From positions 62,001 through 126,000 of the forward strand of contig DASURP010000006.1 of the NCBI GenBank assembly GCA_036279975.1: DNA of 64,000 bases. The letters run 5' to 3'. The stretch is from 66-474 sp036279975 (GTDB taxonomy: Bacteria; Pseudomonadota; Gammaproteobacteria; Xanthomonadales; Rhodanobacteraceae). The first letter of the stretch is position 1. Every line of letters starts with the position of its first letter. The notes under the pieces were generated by a model, which was not told the DNA's origin, ran no database searches, and was given only the letters and a program-made list of their open reading frames with translations. The position numbers were made by a program, and so were the translations under genes. Shown here one piece after another: positions 24,335 to 33,031 of the stretch.

Positions 24335-25255
24335 ATGCCTGTCAACACGCTACGCATCGCCACCCGCAAGAGCCCGCTCGCGCTGTGGCAGGCCGGGCAC
24401 GTCGCGCGGCGCCTGCGCGACGCCCACCCGGACATCGCGGTGGAACTGGTACCGATGACCACGCGCGGCGACGAGGTGCTGGATCGTTCGCTGGCGGCGA
24501 TCGGCGGCAAGGGGCTGTTCCTCAAGGAACTGGAAATCGCGCTGGCCGAAGGCAGCGCCGACCTCGCGGTGCATTCGCTGAAGGACGTACCGGCGCAGCT
24601 GGATGCGCGCTTCGTGCTGGCGGCGATCCTCGCGCGGGCCGATTGCGCGGATGCCTTCGTCAGCAACGATTTCGCGTCGCTGGATGCCTTGCCGCGCGGC
24701 GCGAAAGTGGGCACGTCGTCGTTGCGGCGGGCCGCGCAACTGCGCGCGCGGCGGCCGGACCTCGGGATCGCCGACCTGCGCGGGAACGTCGGGACGCGCC
24801 TCGCCAGGCTCGACCGTGGCGATTACGCGGCGATCGTCCTCGCCGTGGCAGGTCTCGAACGGATGGGACTCGGCGCCCGCGTGCGGGCACGGCTTGCGCC
24901 ACCCGCGTGGCTGCCGGCGCCCGGACAGGCCGCGATCGCGGTGGAAACCCGCGCGGGCGATGCACGCGTGATCGAATCCGTGAAGGTGCTGGACGATGCC
25001 GCGACCCGCCGTGGCGTGGCCGCCGAACGCGCGCTCAATGCGGCGCTGGGCGGCGACTGCAGCATGCCGCTGGGCGCGTGGTGCGAAGCGCTGGCCGATG
25101 GCGCCATGCGCCTGCACGGGCTGTTGGGCGATGCAAGCGATGGCCGCCTCCTGCGTGCCGAAGCCGAGGGTGGGGATGCCGCGGCGCTGGGCGTGGAAGT
25201 CGCGCAACGCTTGCGCGACCAGGGTGCGGGCGTATTGCTGCAAACGCACAGTTGA
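24335..25255 (+). CDS. hemC: porphobilinogen deaminase (hydroxymethylbilane synthase)
   Basis: A 306-residue HemC, which polymerises four porphobilinogens into hydroxymethylbilane in haem synthesis. Family blocks are LRIATRKSPLALWQA, HSLKDVP, KVGTSSLRRAAQL, IADLRGNVGTRLAR and APGQAAIAVE. The dipyrromethane cofactor-bearing Cys is at residue 242 in GGDCSMPLGA. The ATG at 24335 gives the standard N-terminus; the open frame continues upstream but without family sequence. It is convergent with cca, 15 bp away. Confidence 0.96.
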   Translation: MPVNTLRIATRKSPLALWQAGHVARRLRDAHPDIAVELVPMTTRGDEVLDRSLAAIGGKGLFLKELEIALAEGSADLAVHSLKDVPAQLDARFVLAAILARADCADAFVSNDFASLDALPRGAKVGTSSLRRAAQLRARRPDLGIADLRGNVGTRLARLDRGDYAAIVLAVAGLERMGLGARVRARLAPPAWLPAPGQAAIAVETRAGDARVIESVKVLDDAATRRGVAAERALNAALGGDCSMPLGAWCEALADGAMRLHGLLGDASDGRLLRAEAEGGDAAALGVEVAQRLRDQGAGVLLQTHS

Positions 25256-25270
25256 CGGGCGCTCGCGCTG

Positions 25271-26509
25271 CTAGGTGCGCGGCAGCTCCGCGATTGCCGC
25301 AATGCGCGCCTTGCGCATGGCCTCCCCCACGGCCGGACCCTGCAGGCCCCGTTCGACGAAGGGCCCGGCGGCGATGGCCGTGGCGGCGTCGCGCGCGGCG
25401 CGCAGGAAATCGGCCTGCGGGTAGGCATCTTCGGCGTGCTGCAGGCGGCCAAGTTTGTCGGCGGTGCAGGCGATCAGGAACGGTTCCAGCCGCTGCGGAC
25501 GTCGGAACGCGTCGAAGGCTTCCAGCATCGCGAGCACGGTCGCGGGCTTGAGTTCCAGCGCGCGGTGCGCGTCGAGGTGGTACCGGCAGGTCAGTTCGGC
25601 GAGCTGGGCGTGCTCGACCGGCACCTTCAGGCGTTCGCAAAGCGCGCGCACCGGCGCGAGGCCGCGGTGCTCGTGGGCGATGTGGCGTGGCAATTCGGCT
25701 TCCGGCGTCAGCGCCTTGCCGAGGTCGTGGGTGAATGCGCAGAATCCCGCAAGGTCGTCGCCGGGCGCCAGCCGCGCGCACTGGTCCAGCACCAGCTCGA
25801 GGTGGATGCCGCAATCGATCTCGGGGTGGTGCTCGGCGCTTTGCGGCACGCCGTACAACGCATCGACCTCCGGAAACAGCACCGTGAGTGCGCCGCACTC
25901 GTACAGTGTCCGCAGGAATGCCGATGGCGCGGGCTCGGTGAGCGCCTTGCGCGTTTCCGCCCACACCCGTTCGGGCACGAGCTGGGCCGCTTCGCCATCC
26001 GCGACCATCGTGCGCATCAGCGCCATGGTGGCGTCGGCGATCCGGAAACCGAGCGGCGCGAAGCGGGCCAGGAGGCGCGCCACGCGCAGGATCCGCACCG
26101 GATCTTCGGCGAATGCCGGCGAGACGTGGCGCAGCACGCGCTCGCGCAGGTCGCGTTCGCCGCCATAGGGATCGACCAGCGCGCCGGTCTCGTCGCGCGC
26201 CATCGCGTTGATGGTGAGGTCGCGGCGGGCGAGATCGTCTTCCAGCGTCACGTCGGGCGCCGCGTGGAAACTGAAGCCGTGGTAGCCCGGACCGGTCTTG
26301 CGCTCGGTGCGCGCCAGCGCGTATTCCTCGCCGCTGTCGGGGTGCAGGAACACCGGGAAATCCTTGCCGACCGGCTTGAAGCCCTGCGCCAGCATGGCCT
26401 CGGGCGTTGCGCCGACCACCACGAAGTCGCGGTCGCCGTGCGCGTGACCGAGCAGTTCGTCGCGCACCGCGCCACCGACCAGATAGACGCGCGGCGCGCC
26501 GGCCGGCAC
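25271..26509 (-). CDS. cca: CCA tRNA nucleotidyltransferase (multifunctional, HD domain)
   Basis: A 412-residue class II CCA-adding enzyme, the same length as E. coli Cca. It adds or repairs the 3' CCA of tRNAs. The head domain has YLVGGAVRDELLG, the DRD metal site in HGDRDFVVVG, and ARRDLTINAMA. The C-terminal HD phosphohydrolase domain is marked by FTHDLGKAL and HEHRG. The start is a GTG at 26509, 2 nt after the stop of the preceding NDUFA9-like gene; no ATG fits. It is the last gene of the slt - NDUFA9-like - cca operon. Confidence 0.95.
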   Translation of the reverse strand: MPAGAPRVYLVGGAVRDELLGHAHGDRDFVVVGATPEAMLAQGFKPVGKDFPVFLHPDSGEEYALARTERKTGPGYHGFSFHAAPDVTLEDDLARRDLTINAMARDETGALVDPYGGERDLRERVLRHVSPAFAEDPVRILRVARLLARFAPLGFRIADATMALMRTMVADGEAAQLVPERVWAETRKALTEPAPSAFLRTLYECGALTVLFPEVDALYGVPQSAEHHPEIDCGIHLELVLDQCARLAPGDDLAGFCAFTHDLGKALTPEAELPRHIAHEHRGLAPVRALCERLKVPVEHAQLAELTCRYHLDAHRALELKPATVLAMLEAFDAFRRPQRLEPFLIACTADKLGRLQHAEDAYPQADFLRAARDAATAIAAGPFVERGLQGPAVGEAMRKARIAAIAELPRT

Positions 26510-26511
26510 GT

Positions 26512-27450
26512 TCAGGCCTCCTGGGTCATGCGGGCGCGGTCGAGCAGGCGCGCCCGCGCATGGCTGCCCAGCAGTACCGGCAACATCGCCGCGAACCGGC
26601 GCGGCGTGATGCCAAGTTCGGCGAGACCGTCGCGGGTGCCGATGGAATCGACACCCAGCGATGCGTAGTTGTCGCGCGAGAATGGTTTTCCGGGAATCAT
26701 TTCGGCTGCCATCGCCTGCAGGTACCCGAGCGCATCCGGCAGGGGCAGGATCAAGCGGCGCAGGCCCGCGGCGTCGCGCACCATGCGCACGATCTGCAGC
26801 AGTTCCAGCGTATCCGGCCCGTACAGTTCCCGGATCGTGCCGATGCTGGCGCGGTCGGTGAGGCAATGACGGATCGCGCGCGCGACGTCACCGACGTACA
26901 CCGGCGCGAACCGGGCATGCGGCCGGGCCAGCGGCAGCACCGGCCCCATCTGCAGCAACTTGAGGAACCGGAACACCAGGCCGTCGTGCTCGCCGTACAC
27001 CACGCTCGGGCGGTAAATCGTCCAGTCCATGCCCGAATTGCGCACCTGCGCCTCGGCTTCGCCACGCGTCTTCAGGTATTTCGAGGCGCGATTGCCGGCG
27101 TTCAGGGCGCTCATCAGGTGGATGCGCCGGATCCCTGCCTGCCGGCATGCGGCGATCAGGGTGGCGGTGAGGTCGACGTGCGCGTGGGTGAAGCTGGCGC
27201 CGCCGGTCTCGTTGAGGATGCCGACCATGTTTACCACCGCGTCGTGACCGGCGATGTGGCGTTCCAGCACCGCGCGGTCATACACGTCGGCGGAAAGCGA
27301 GCGCACGTTCGGCAGCACGTTGATCGCGCGCTTCTGCTCGCGGTTGCGGCTGAGCACGGTGATGCGGTGACCGTCGCCGGCCAGCGCTGCGAGCAGGTGC
27401 ATGCCGATGAAACCGGTACCGCCGAGCATGACCAGGCGTTTTGGAGTCAT
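26512..27450 (-). CDS. NDUFA9-like atypical SDR (NAD(P)-dependent epimerase fold)
   Basis: A 312-residue Rossmann protein of the complex I NDUFA9-like group of atypical short-chain dehydrogenases. It has the dinucleotide motif MLGGTGFIGMHLL and a Y-x3-K-like SKYLKTRGEAEA. Proteins of this group bind NAD(P)H but often lack a proven catalytic role; some are linked to quinone or respiratory complex function. The ATG at 27450 overlaps the slt stop as ATGA, and cca starts 2 nt after its own stop, so the three are translationally coupled. The substrate is unknown. Confidence 0.87.
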   Translation of the reverse strand: MTPKRLVMLGGTGFIGMHLLAALAGDGHRITVLSRNREQKRAINVLPNVRSLSADVYDRAVLERHIAGHDAVVNMVGILNETGGASFTHAHVDLTATLIAACRQAGIRRIHLMSALNAGNRASKYLKTRGEAEAQVRNSGMDWTIYRPSVVYGEHDGLVFRFLKLLQMGPVLPLARPHARFAPVYVGDVARAIRHCLTDRASIGTIRELYGPDTLELLQIVRMVRDAAGLRRLILPLPDALGYLQAMAAEMIPGKPFSRDNYASLGVDSIGTRDGLAELGITPRRFAAMLPVLLGSHARARLLDRARMTQEA

Positions 27451-29513
27451 GGCGTGGACCCTCCCGTAGTGGCAGCCGATGCCGCCGGTGCGGCGGCGGG
27501 CGGTGTCGGTGTCCGGCACGCCACATGTTTGCGCACCGGATCGGCCACCGGATCATACGGCGTACCGATCGCCGGCATGCGCGAGGATACCGGCACCGGC
27601 GCACCGTGCAGGCGCCAGCCGTAGATCGTCGCGAACGACAGCACGCGGGTCACGTAATCGCGTGTTTCGTTGAACGGGATCGTGAAGATGAACACTTCCG
27701 GGGCGAGCGTGCCGCGCGAATCCACCCAGCGTTGCGCGTTGCCGGGGCCGGCGTTATAGGCGGCCGATGCGAGCCACGGGCTGCCGTCGAAGCGCGCGGC
27801 GAGGTGGGCCAGGTACTGCGTGCCCAGCGGGATGTTGATGGCCGGATCGTACAGGCTGTCGGCGCCGTCGTAGGGCAGGTCGCTGCGGCGTGCGACCTGC
27901 TTCGCGGTGCCGGGCAGCAGCTGCATCAGGCCGCGCGCATTGGCGCCGGATTGTGCGTCGGGCTGCCACGCGGTCTCCGCGCGGATGATCGCGAAGACCC
28001 AGGCCGCGTTGATGCCGGCGTTGCGGGCGGACGTGAGCACGCGGTCCTTGTCGGCCAGCGGAAACCGCAGCGCGTAATACTGCAGGTCGCCCGATTTGCC
28101 GAACGCGAACACCGCGCGGTCGTACCAGCCCCTGCGCGTGGCCAGTGCGGCGGCCTGGCGTTGCTGCGCCGGCGTCAGGTCGGGGAATGCGCGGTTCCAT
28201 TCGCGACGCGCGTTCGGCAGCATGCCGAGCGCGAAGAATTCGAAGGCGCGGGTCATGCCCGGAACCGCTTCCAGTTGCCGATCGAGGGCGTGGTCGGCGG
28301 CGATGGTCTCCGGGCAGATCGAATACGGCAAGTTGGCGCGATCGGCGGCGAGGAATCCGTAGAAGGTCGCCTGTTGTGCCAACGAGGTGTAAGCGTCCAG
28401 TGCGGCCACGGATTTCCCGAGCTTTTGCGCGACACGCGCCTGCCAGTAGCGCCACTCGTCGCGCTGCATCTGGTCGGGGGTCAGCGTCGCGAGCGCGGCT
28501 TCGGCGGCCTTCCAGTTGCCTTGCGCCACCGCCGCGCGCACCCGCCACTCGCGGGTCGCGTCGGTTTGCGCCGAGGGCGGCAATGCCGCCAGCCGCTTGA
28601 CCGGATCGGGACCGAAATCGACCGCGTTGTACAGGGCCAGCGCCGCGAGCACCTTGTCCCGCCGCGTCGGATCGAACGTGAAGCGCTTCGACAAGGTATC
28701 CCAGTCGGTTTGCGCCTGCGCGCTGTCGCGGCGCGCAAGGCCGATGAGACCGCGTGCCACTGCTTCACGATTGTGTGGCGTGTCGGCGAGGGTGTTTGCG
28801 TTCTCCAGGAATTGCGAAGGATTGCCCAGGGCCGCGGCGATGCGCCTTGCCGAAACGGCGTCGCTGCCGTCCAGCCATTTGGCCGATTGCGTAATGCTGT
28901 CCGCGCGGCCGGCCTCGGCGGCGCGCTCGATGCGCGCCCACACGCGTGGCGTCGTCAGCAGGCCCTGCGTGGCAGCGGCGTCCAGCACCGGCGTGCAGGC
29001 CGGGGGCAGGCGGGTGTCCTGCCAAAGCGCGGCGAGGTCGCGCTCGAAATCGAGCGGCTTGCCCTGCGCGAGTTGCGCCTGCAGGGCGTAGCAGGCGAGG
29101 GCGTCGCCCAGCCCGGGTTGGTAGAAATGCTGGAACGTGGTCCAGTCCTTGCGTTGCGCCAGCGACAGCAGCTCCGCCTTGCGCAGGTCACCGGCGGGGA
29201 TCAACCCGGCGTACCGCTTGAGGTACGCGTCGATCCGCGCCGCGGGTGCGCCCTGGATATCGTGTTGCAGGGCGGCCGCCTCGAGGTACGGATACAGCGG
29301 GTAGGTTTCGAGCCCCCGGGCCAGCGTGCGCCAATCCTGGCCTGCCTGGGCTGCAGTGTAGGCGGCGCGGAACGCTTCGCGCTGTTGCGCCAGGTTCGTC
29401 GCGGCGGCGGGCGCCTGTGCCGAACCGGTGGCTGCCACGGCGGACAGGACGAGCATTGCGGCGATGGACAGGTACGCGCGCCAACAGACGCGCAGCGTGG
29501 TCGAAAGATTCAT
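27447..29513 (-). CDS. slt: soluble lytic murein transglycosylase (Slt70 type)
   Basis: A 688-residue periplasmic enzyme that cleaves peptidoglycan between MurNAc and GlcNAc, forming 1,6-anhydro ends. A signal peptide (MNLSTTLRVCWRAYLSIAAMLVLSAVAATGSA region) is followed by the long alpha-superhelical U and L domains. The lysozyme-like C-domain has AIIRAETAWQPDAQSGANARGLMQLLPGTA, with the catalytic Glu in RAET, and ASAAYNAGPGNAQRW. The ATG at 29513 opens the signal peptide. A perfect 14-bp hairpin lies in the 5' leader just upstream. The low-complexity Pro/Ala tail after VRKHVACR is probably disordered. Confidence 0.95.
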   Translation of the reverse strand: MNLSTTLRVCWRAYLSIAAMLVLSAVAATGSAQAPAAATNLAQQREAFRAAYTAAQAGQDWRTLARGLETYPLYPYLEAAALQHDIQGAPAARIDAYLKRYAGLIPAGDLRKAELLSLAQRKDWTTFQHFYQPGLGDALACYALQAQLAQGKPLDFERDLAALWQDTRLPPACTPVLDAAATQGLLTTPRVWARIERAAEAGRADSITQSAKWLDGSDAVSARRIAAALGNPSQFLENANTLADTPHNREAVARGLIGLARRDSAQAQTDWDTLSKRFTFDPTRRDKVLAALALYNAVDFGPDPVKRLAALPPSAQTDATREWRVRAAVAQGNWKAAEAALATLTPDQMQRDEWRYWQARVAQKLGKSVAALDAYTSLAQQATFYGFLAADRANLPYSICPETIAADHALDRQLEAVPGMTRAFEFFALGMLPNARREWNRAFPDLTPAQQRQAAALATRRGWYDRAVFAFGKSGDLQYYALRFPLADKDRVLTSARNAGINAAWVFAIIRAETAWQPDAQSGANARGLMQLLPGTAKQVARRSDLPYDGADSLYDPAINIPLGTQYLAHLAARFDGSPWLASAAYNAGPGNAQRWVDSRGTLAPEVFIFTIPFNETRDYVTRVLSFATIYGWRLHGAPVPVSSRMPAIGTPYDPVADPVRKHVACRTPTPPAAAPAASAATTGGSTP

Positions 29514-29531
29514 GCCCGCGATTCTAGACGA

Positions 29532-29562
29532 TGCAGCGCGCCGGGTATCCCGGCGCGCTGCA
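29532..29562 (-). promoter_or_regulatory. perfect 14-bp stem-loop in the slt leader
   Basis: Bases 29532-29545 pair without mismatch with 29549-29562 across a 3-nt loop (TAT). On the minus strand it lies 18 nt upstream of the slt ATG and has no following T-run, so it is not a classic intrinsic terminator. It may control slt translation or mRNA stability. Confidence 0.6.
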
Positions 29563-29574
29563 GTCCCAGAGTGC

Positions 29575-29598
29575 AAACGAAAGGCCGCTAGCGCGGCC
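29575..29598 (-). terminator. Rho-independent terminator after the nuclease gene
   Basis: On the minus strand a GGCCGC stem closes with GCGGCC over a 4-nt loop and runs into TTTCGTTT. It lies about 37 nt past the stop of the EEP-family gene and separates that operon from slt. Confidence 0.65.
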
Positions 29599-29634
29599 GT
29601 TGGTGTGGCGATGGTGACAAGCCGGCTGCGACCG

Positions 29635-30432
29635 TCATGCGGCCGCCTGCCACGCCGCCGTCGGCACGCGGATCTCGGCGGCCAGCGGCAGGTGGTCGGA
29701 AAACGCCGCGGGCAGCGTCCACATGCGTTCGACGGCGATCTGCCCGCTGACCAGGATGTGGTCGATCGCGCGCTGCGGGTGCCAGCTCGGGAAGGTCGGG
29801 TGTGGCTGGACAGGGGGCACCAGCTGGGTGCGGTCGAACAGGACCTGCAGCTCGGGGCTGTCGGACGGGCAATTGAAGTCGCCCATGAGCACTACGTTCG
29901 CCCGGTCGCGCAGCAGCTCGGCGATGAAGTCGATTTGCTGGACGCGCGACTGGATCCCCAGTGAAAGGTGCGCGACCGCCACCGTCAGCGCGTCGCTGCC
30001 GTCCCCGTAACGGGCCAGCAATACGCCACGACCGCCCAGGCGGCCCGGCAGCGGGTAGTCCAGCACCTCGTTGGGGGCGGTACGGCTGATCAGGCCGTTG
30101 GCCGTGTGCGAAACGGTGGAGAGCTTGCGGTTGGGCTGGTGGCTCCAGTACGGCAAGCCCGAGGTTTCCGCGAGGTAGCGGGTCTGGTTGAGGAAGCCCG
30201 AGCGGATGCTGCCGGCATCGGCTTCCTGCAGCCCGATGACGTCGAACTTGGCGATCGAACGGGCGAGGCTGTCGAGGTTGCCGAGCTTGTATTTGCCCGG
30301 CAGTACCGCGCCCCAGCTGCGGGTGAAATACTCGTGGTACCGTTTGACGCGCGCGCCGGCGAGGATGTTGCAACTCAGCACGCGCACGACGCCGGCATCC
30401 ACAACGGGTTTTTTTGCAGCGTTCATGGGCAT
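29635..30432 (-). CDS. endonuclease/exonuclease/phosphatase (EEP) family protein
   Basis: A 265-residue EEP-fold metal-dependent phosphodiesterase. Motifs in order: VLSCNILAG, GLQEAD (metal Glu), AHLSLG, LMGDFNCPSDSPELQ and the C-terminal SDHLPLAAEI with the catalytic Asp-His. No signal peptide is seen. The ATG at 30432 (MPMNAAKK) or 30426 (MNAAKK) could be used. It is the last gene of the cytochrome c4 - dsbA - dsbA run, an order I associate with xanthomonads. Whether it acts on DNA, RNA or a phospholipid is not visible. Confidence 0.86.
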   Translation of the reverse strand: MPMNAAKKPVVDAGVVRVLSCNILAGARVKRYHEYFTRSWGAVLPGKYKLGNLDSLARSIAKFDVIGLQEADAGSIRSGFLNQTRYLAETSGLPYWSHQPNRKLSTVSHTANGLISRTAPNEVLDYPLPGRLGGRGVLLARYGDGSDALTVAVAHLSLGIQSRVQQIDFIAELLRDRANVVLMGDFNCPSDSPELQVLFDRTQLVPPVQPHPTFPSWHPQRAIDHILVSGQIAVERMWTLPAAFSDHLPLAAEIRVPTAAWQAAA

Positions 30433-30494
30433 GCAGCCTAGCATCTCGGCGCGCGGCGATGCGTGTGCCGAAACACACGCTTTGATACGCGCAC

Positions 30495-31214
30495 TCAATG
30501 TCCGGAGGCGACCTGTTTGGCCATCCAGACGCCGACCTGCTGCATTTCTTCGAGGCTCGTGACCCTGCCGCTGCGCAGCAACGGCACGAAGGCCGCGTCC
30601 CCGGCGCTGCTGGACATGCGGCCCACGAGCAGGGTCGGGGTTTCGTTGATGTTCCACGCCATTTCACTCCTCTGGTCGGCCGCCATGTCGCTGGAGGTGG
30701 TGGCGTTGGTTGCGGCTGCCAGGAATGTCTGCCGATCCACGCCGTGGCGGGCGAGGAACGTTGCGTAGTCTTCCAGCGAGTTGAGCGGATAGTGCTCCCG
30801 GTGGGCCTTGAGGATGAGGTCGTGGGTCCGGCCCAGCACGCCCAGTTGGCGCGTCGCGTAGAAGGTCTGTGCGGCGGGCATCCATTCCGGGTAGAACACC
30901 GCCGGCATGTAGCGGACCGTGGCGCCCTTCGGCAGCGCCGCGCGCAGCTTGTCCATGTACGGCGCGAATTCGGCGCAGTGCGGGCAGGCGTAGGAAAACA
31001 CTTCCATCACCACGACCGCACCGGTGGGTTGCGGGGTGCCCCCGGGCGGGGCGAGGGCGACGTACTGGTTGCCCTCGGTGAAGGCGGCGGGCGCAGCGTT
31101 TGCCGATGCGGTGGAGGCGGAAGCATCGCCGGCGTCGTTGTGGGCCGAACAGGCCGCGGCCAACAGCAGGCCGCAAGCCAGCAGCGCAAGGCGCAGGGAG
31201 TGGGGTGCGGTCAT
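30495..31214 (-). CDS. DsbA-family thiol:disulfide oxidoreductase lipoprotein
   Basis: A 239-residue thioredoxin-fold protein with a signal ending in a LAAAC lipobox, so it is likely anchored to a membrane on the periplasmic side. The active site is CPHC in FSYACPHCAEFAPY, the DsbA signature, and the cis-Pro loop is NETPTLLV. It introduces or rearranges disulfides in exported proteins. It starts 1 nt after the stop of the paralogue at 31216. The Ser/Ala-rich stretch after the lipobox looks like a flexible tether. No dsbB is present in the window. Confidence 0.9.
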   Translation of the reverse strand: MTAPHSLRLALLACGLLLAAACSAHNDAGDASASTASANAAPAAFTEGNQYVALAPPGGTPQPTGAVVVMEVFSYACPHCAEFAPYMDKLRAALPKGATVRYMPAVFYPEWMPAAQTFYATRQLGVLGRTHDLILKAHREHYPLNSLEDYATFLARHGVDRQTFLAAATNATTSSDMAADQRSEMAWNINETPTLLVGRMSSSAGDAAFVPLLRSGRVTSLEEMQQVGVWMAKQVASGH

Positions 31215-31215
31215 G

Positions 31216-31917
31216 TCACTGTGCCTGCTTCGCGGCCAACTCCTTGTTGACGAGGTACAAGGTCAGATCCACCATGTTCAACATGCCCTGCGCCGACGAG
31301 GGGTCCAGCCGCCACTTGCCGTTGACGATGATGGTGGGCGTGCTGGTGACGCCCCAGGTGATAAGTTGCTGGTCGGCACGCTTCATTTCAAGGTTGACGG
31401 CGAACGAGTTGGCCGTGGCGACGAACTGGTCCGGCTTGGCACCGTACTGCGCGTAGAACTTCGCGACGTCTTCGATCTTCGGCATCTGGTCCGCCGACTT
31501 GGGGCGCTGGGTGGCCGGATCGTAGGTCGCGAGCTGGCCGTTCGGCCCCCAGATGGCCTTGAACATCGCGTCGTGCGACTGCGGCGTATCGACGCCCAGG
31601 GCCTTGGCGGTGAAGTAGGCGCGCTGGAACACCGGCCAGTCTTCGGTCGGAATGAACGATGCGGGCACGAATTCCAGTACCGCACCCGCGGGCAGTTCGG
31701 CGCGCAGCTTGTCGAGGTAGGGCTCGAACTGGTTGCAGGCGGGACACGCGAACGAAAACACCTCGGTGACCACCACCTTGTCCGGCTGGTTGGTGGGCTG
31801 GGGGTTGGGGATCGCGAAGTACTGCTTGCCTTCGGTCCACTGCGGGGGCGGCGCCTGCGCGGCCGCGAGACTGGCGATGGCGACCAGCAGCAGGAACACG
31901 GGGATGTGTTTGATCAT
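31216..31917 (-). CDS. dsbA: DsbA-family thiol:disulfide oxidoreductase
   Basis: A 233-residue periplasmic DsbA-like protein with a cleavable signal peptide (MIKHIPVFLLLVAIASLAAA) and a CPAC active site in FSFACPACNQFEPY. The cis-Pro loop is VTSTPTIIVNGKW. It differs from its neighbour at 30495 in active-site dipeptide (PA versus PH) and in lacking a lipobox, so the tandem pair probably differs in redox potential or partner. It lies between cytochrome c4 and the second dsbA, all on the minus strand. Confidence 0.92.
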   Translation of the reverse strand: MIKHIPVFLLLVAIASLAAAQAPPPQWTEGKQYFAIPNPQPTNQPDKVVVTEVFSFACPACNQFEPYLDKLRAELPAGAVLEFVPASFIPTEDWPVFQRAYFTAKALGVDTPQSHDAMFKAIWGPNGQLATYDPATQRPKSADQMPKIEDVAKFYAQYGAKPDQFVATANSFAVNLEMKRADQQLITWGVTSTPTIIVNGKWRLDPSSAQGMLNMVDLTLYLVNKELAAKQAQ

Positions 31918-32008
31918 GATCGGGTTCCAGAAGAAGACCAGGGGTGGCGTCAACAGGCGCCAGTCTGCCGTACCGACCCTGAATCGACCATGCGCGTGCG
32001 CGCCGGGT

Positions 32009-32806
32009 TCAATCGATGGCGCCGGGTTTCGCGGCGAGCTTGGGCGCGGGCGCCGCGTGCAGGCCTTCGACGTAGCTCGACACCGCCGAGATGTCCTGCT
32101 CGGTAAGGCGCTGGGCGATGGTCGGCATGATCTTTGCGTGTGCGTCGCTGCCCCAGCTGACACCGTCGTGCCAGGCCTGCAGTTGGGTCTGGATGTAGTC
32201 GGCGTGCTGGCCGCCGATGTTCGGCACGCGCCAGCCCGGGTTGCCGGCGCCGTCCGGAGCGTGGCAAGCCATGCAGGCCGGAATGTCGCGGCTGGGGTCG
32301 CCTTCGCGGTAGAGCTTCTCGCCAACGCTTGCCAGCTTGGTGTCGGCCACGCCGGGCAGGCGCTTCTGCTGCGAGAAATAGGCGGCGATGTCGTGCATGT
32401 CCTGCGGCGACAACGCGGCGGCCATGCCTGACATGATGGCGTTCTGGCGCACGCCGCTCTTGAAGCGCATCAATTGGGTGACGATGTACTGCTGGCCCTG
32501 GCCGGCCAACTTGGGATATTGCGGATCGGTCGAGTTGCCGTCCATGCCGTGGCAGGCGCCACACGCGGCCGCCTTGGCCTGGCCCTGGCTGGCGTCGCCC
32601 GGTTCGGTCTGGACGGCCTTGAGCCTGGTGAACTCGGCCTCGGCTGCTTTGCCGGCGTCCGCAGCGCTGGGCGGGGCGGCGGCACTGGCGCCGCCGGCCG
32701 GGGTCGCGGTAGTCGCGCTCGTGGCCGGATTGGCCGCCAACGCCACGGCAAGCGGCGCAGCGGCGGCGATCAGGACGGTGAAGACAAACGGTCGCCGGAA
32801 ACCCAT
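32009..32806 (-). CDS. dihaem cytochrome c4
   Basis: A 265-residue periplasmic cytochrome with two haem-binding CxxCH sites, CGACH (near residue 86) and CMACH (near residue 181), separated as in cytochrome c4. Candidate Met axial ligands are in IMSGMAAALS and AKIMPTIA. A signal peptide and an Ala/Thr-rich linker precede the first domain. Cytochrome c4 carries electrons to terminal oxidases. The ATG at 32806 lies about 54 nt downstream of a good sigma-70-like promoter. Two dsbA genes follow it. Confidence 0.94.
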   Translation of the reverse strand: MGFRRPFVFTVLIAAAAPLAVALAANPATSATTATPAGGASAAAPPSAADAGKAAEAEFTRLKAVQTEPGDASQGQAKAAACGACHGMDGNSTDPQYPKLAGQGQQYIVTQLMRFKSGVRQNAIMSGMAAALSPQDMHDIAAYFSQQKRLPGVADTKLASVGEKLYREGDPSRDIPACMACHAPDGAGNPGWRVPNIGGQHADYIQTQLQAWHDGVSWGSDAHAKIMPTIAQRLTEQDISAVSSYVEGLHAAPAPKLAAKPGAID

Positions 32807-32866
32807 AGAATCCTCTCTTTCCCGTAGGCGTGGACGCAGGCGCCAGGCGCGAGCGCTAACCGCGGG

Positions 32867-32896
32867 ATTATCGCCGCGGGGGCAAACATGCGTCAA
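32867..32896 (-). promoter_or_regulatory. sigma-70-like promoter for cytochrome c4
   Basis: On the minus strand TTGACG (32896-32891), an 18-bp spacer and GATAAT (32872-32867). Predicted start near 32860 leaves a leader of about 54 nt before the ATG at 32806. It is the best promoter match I found in the window. Confidence 0.6.
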
Positions 32897-33031
32897 ACGC
32901 GTCGCCCGGGCACCGGATTCGTCATCCCGGCCAGGGGCAGGCTGCGCGACGGTGGGTGCCCGGGGCCGGGTGGCCGGGCCGATCCGGGGCGGCTTCGGAT
33001 TCCGTAATGCTTGATACTCGAGTGATCTTTC

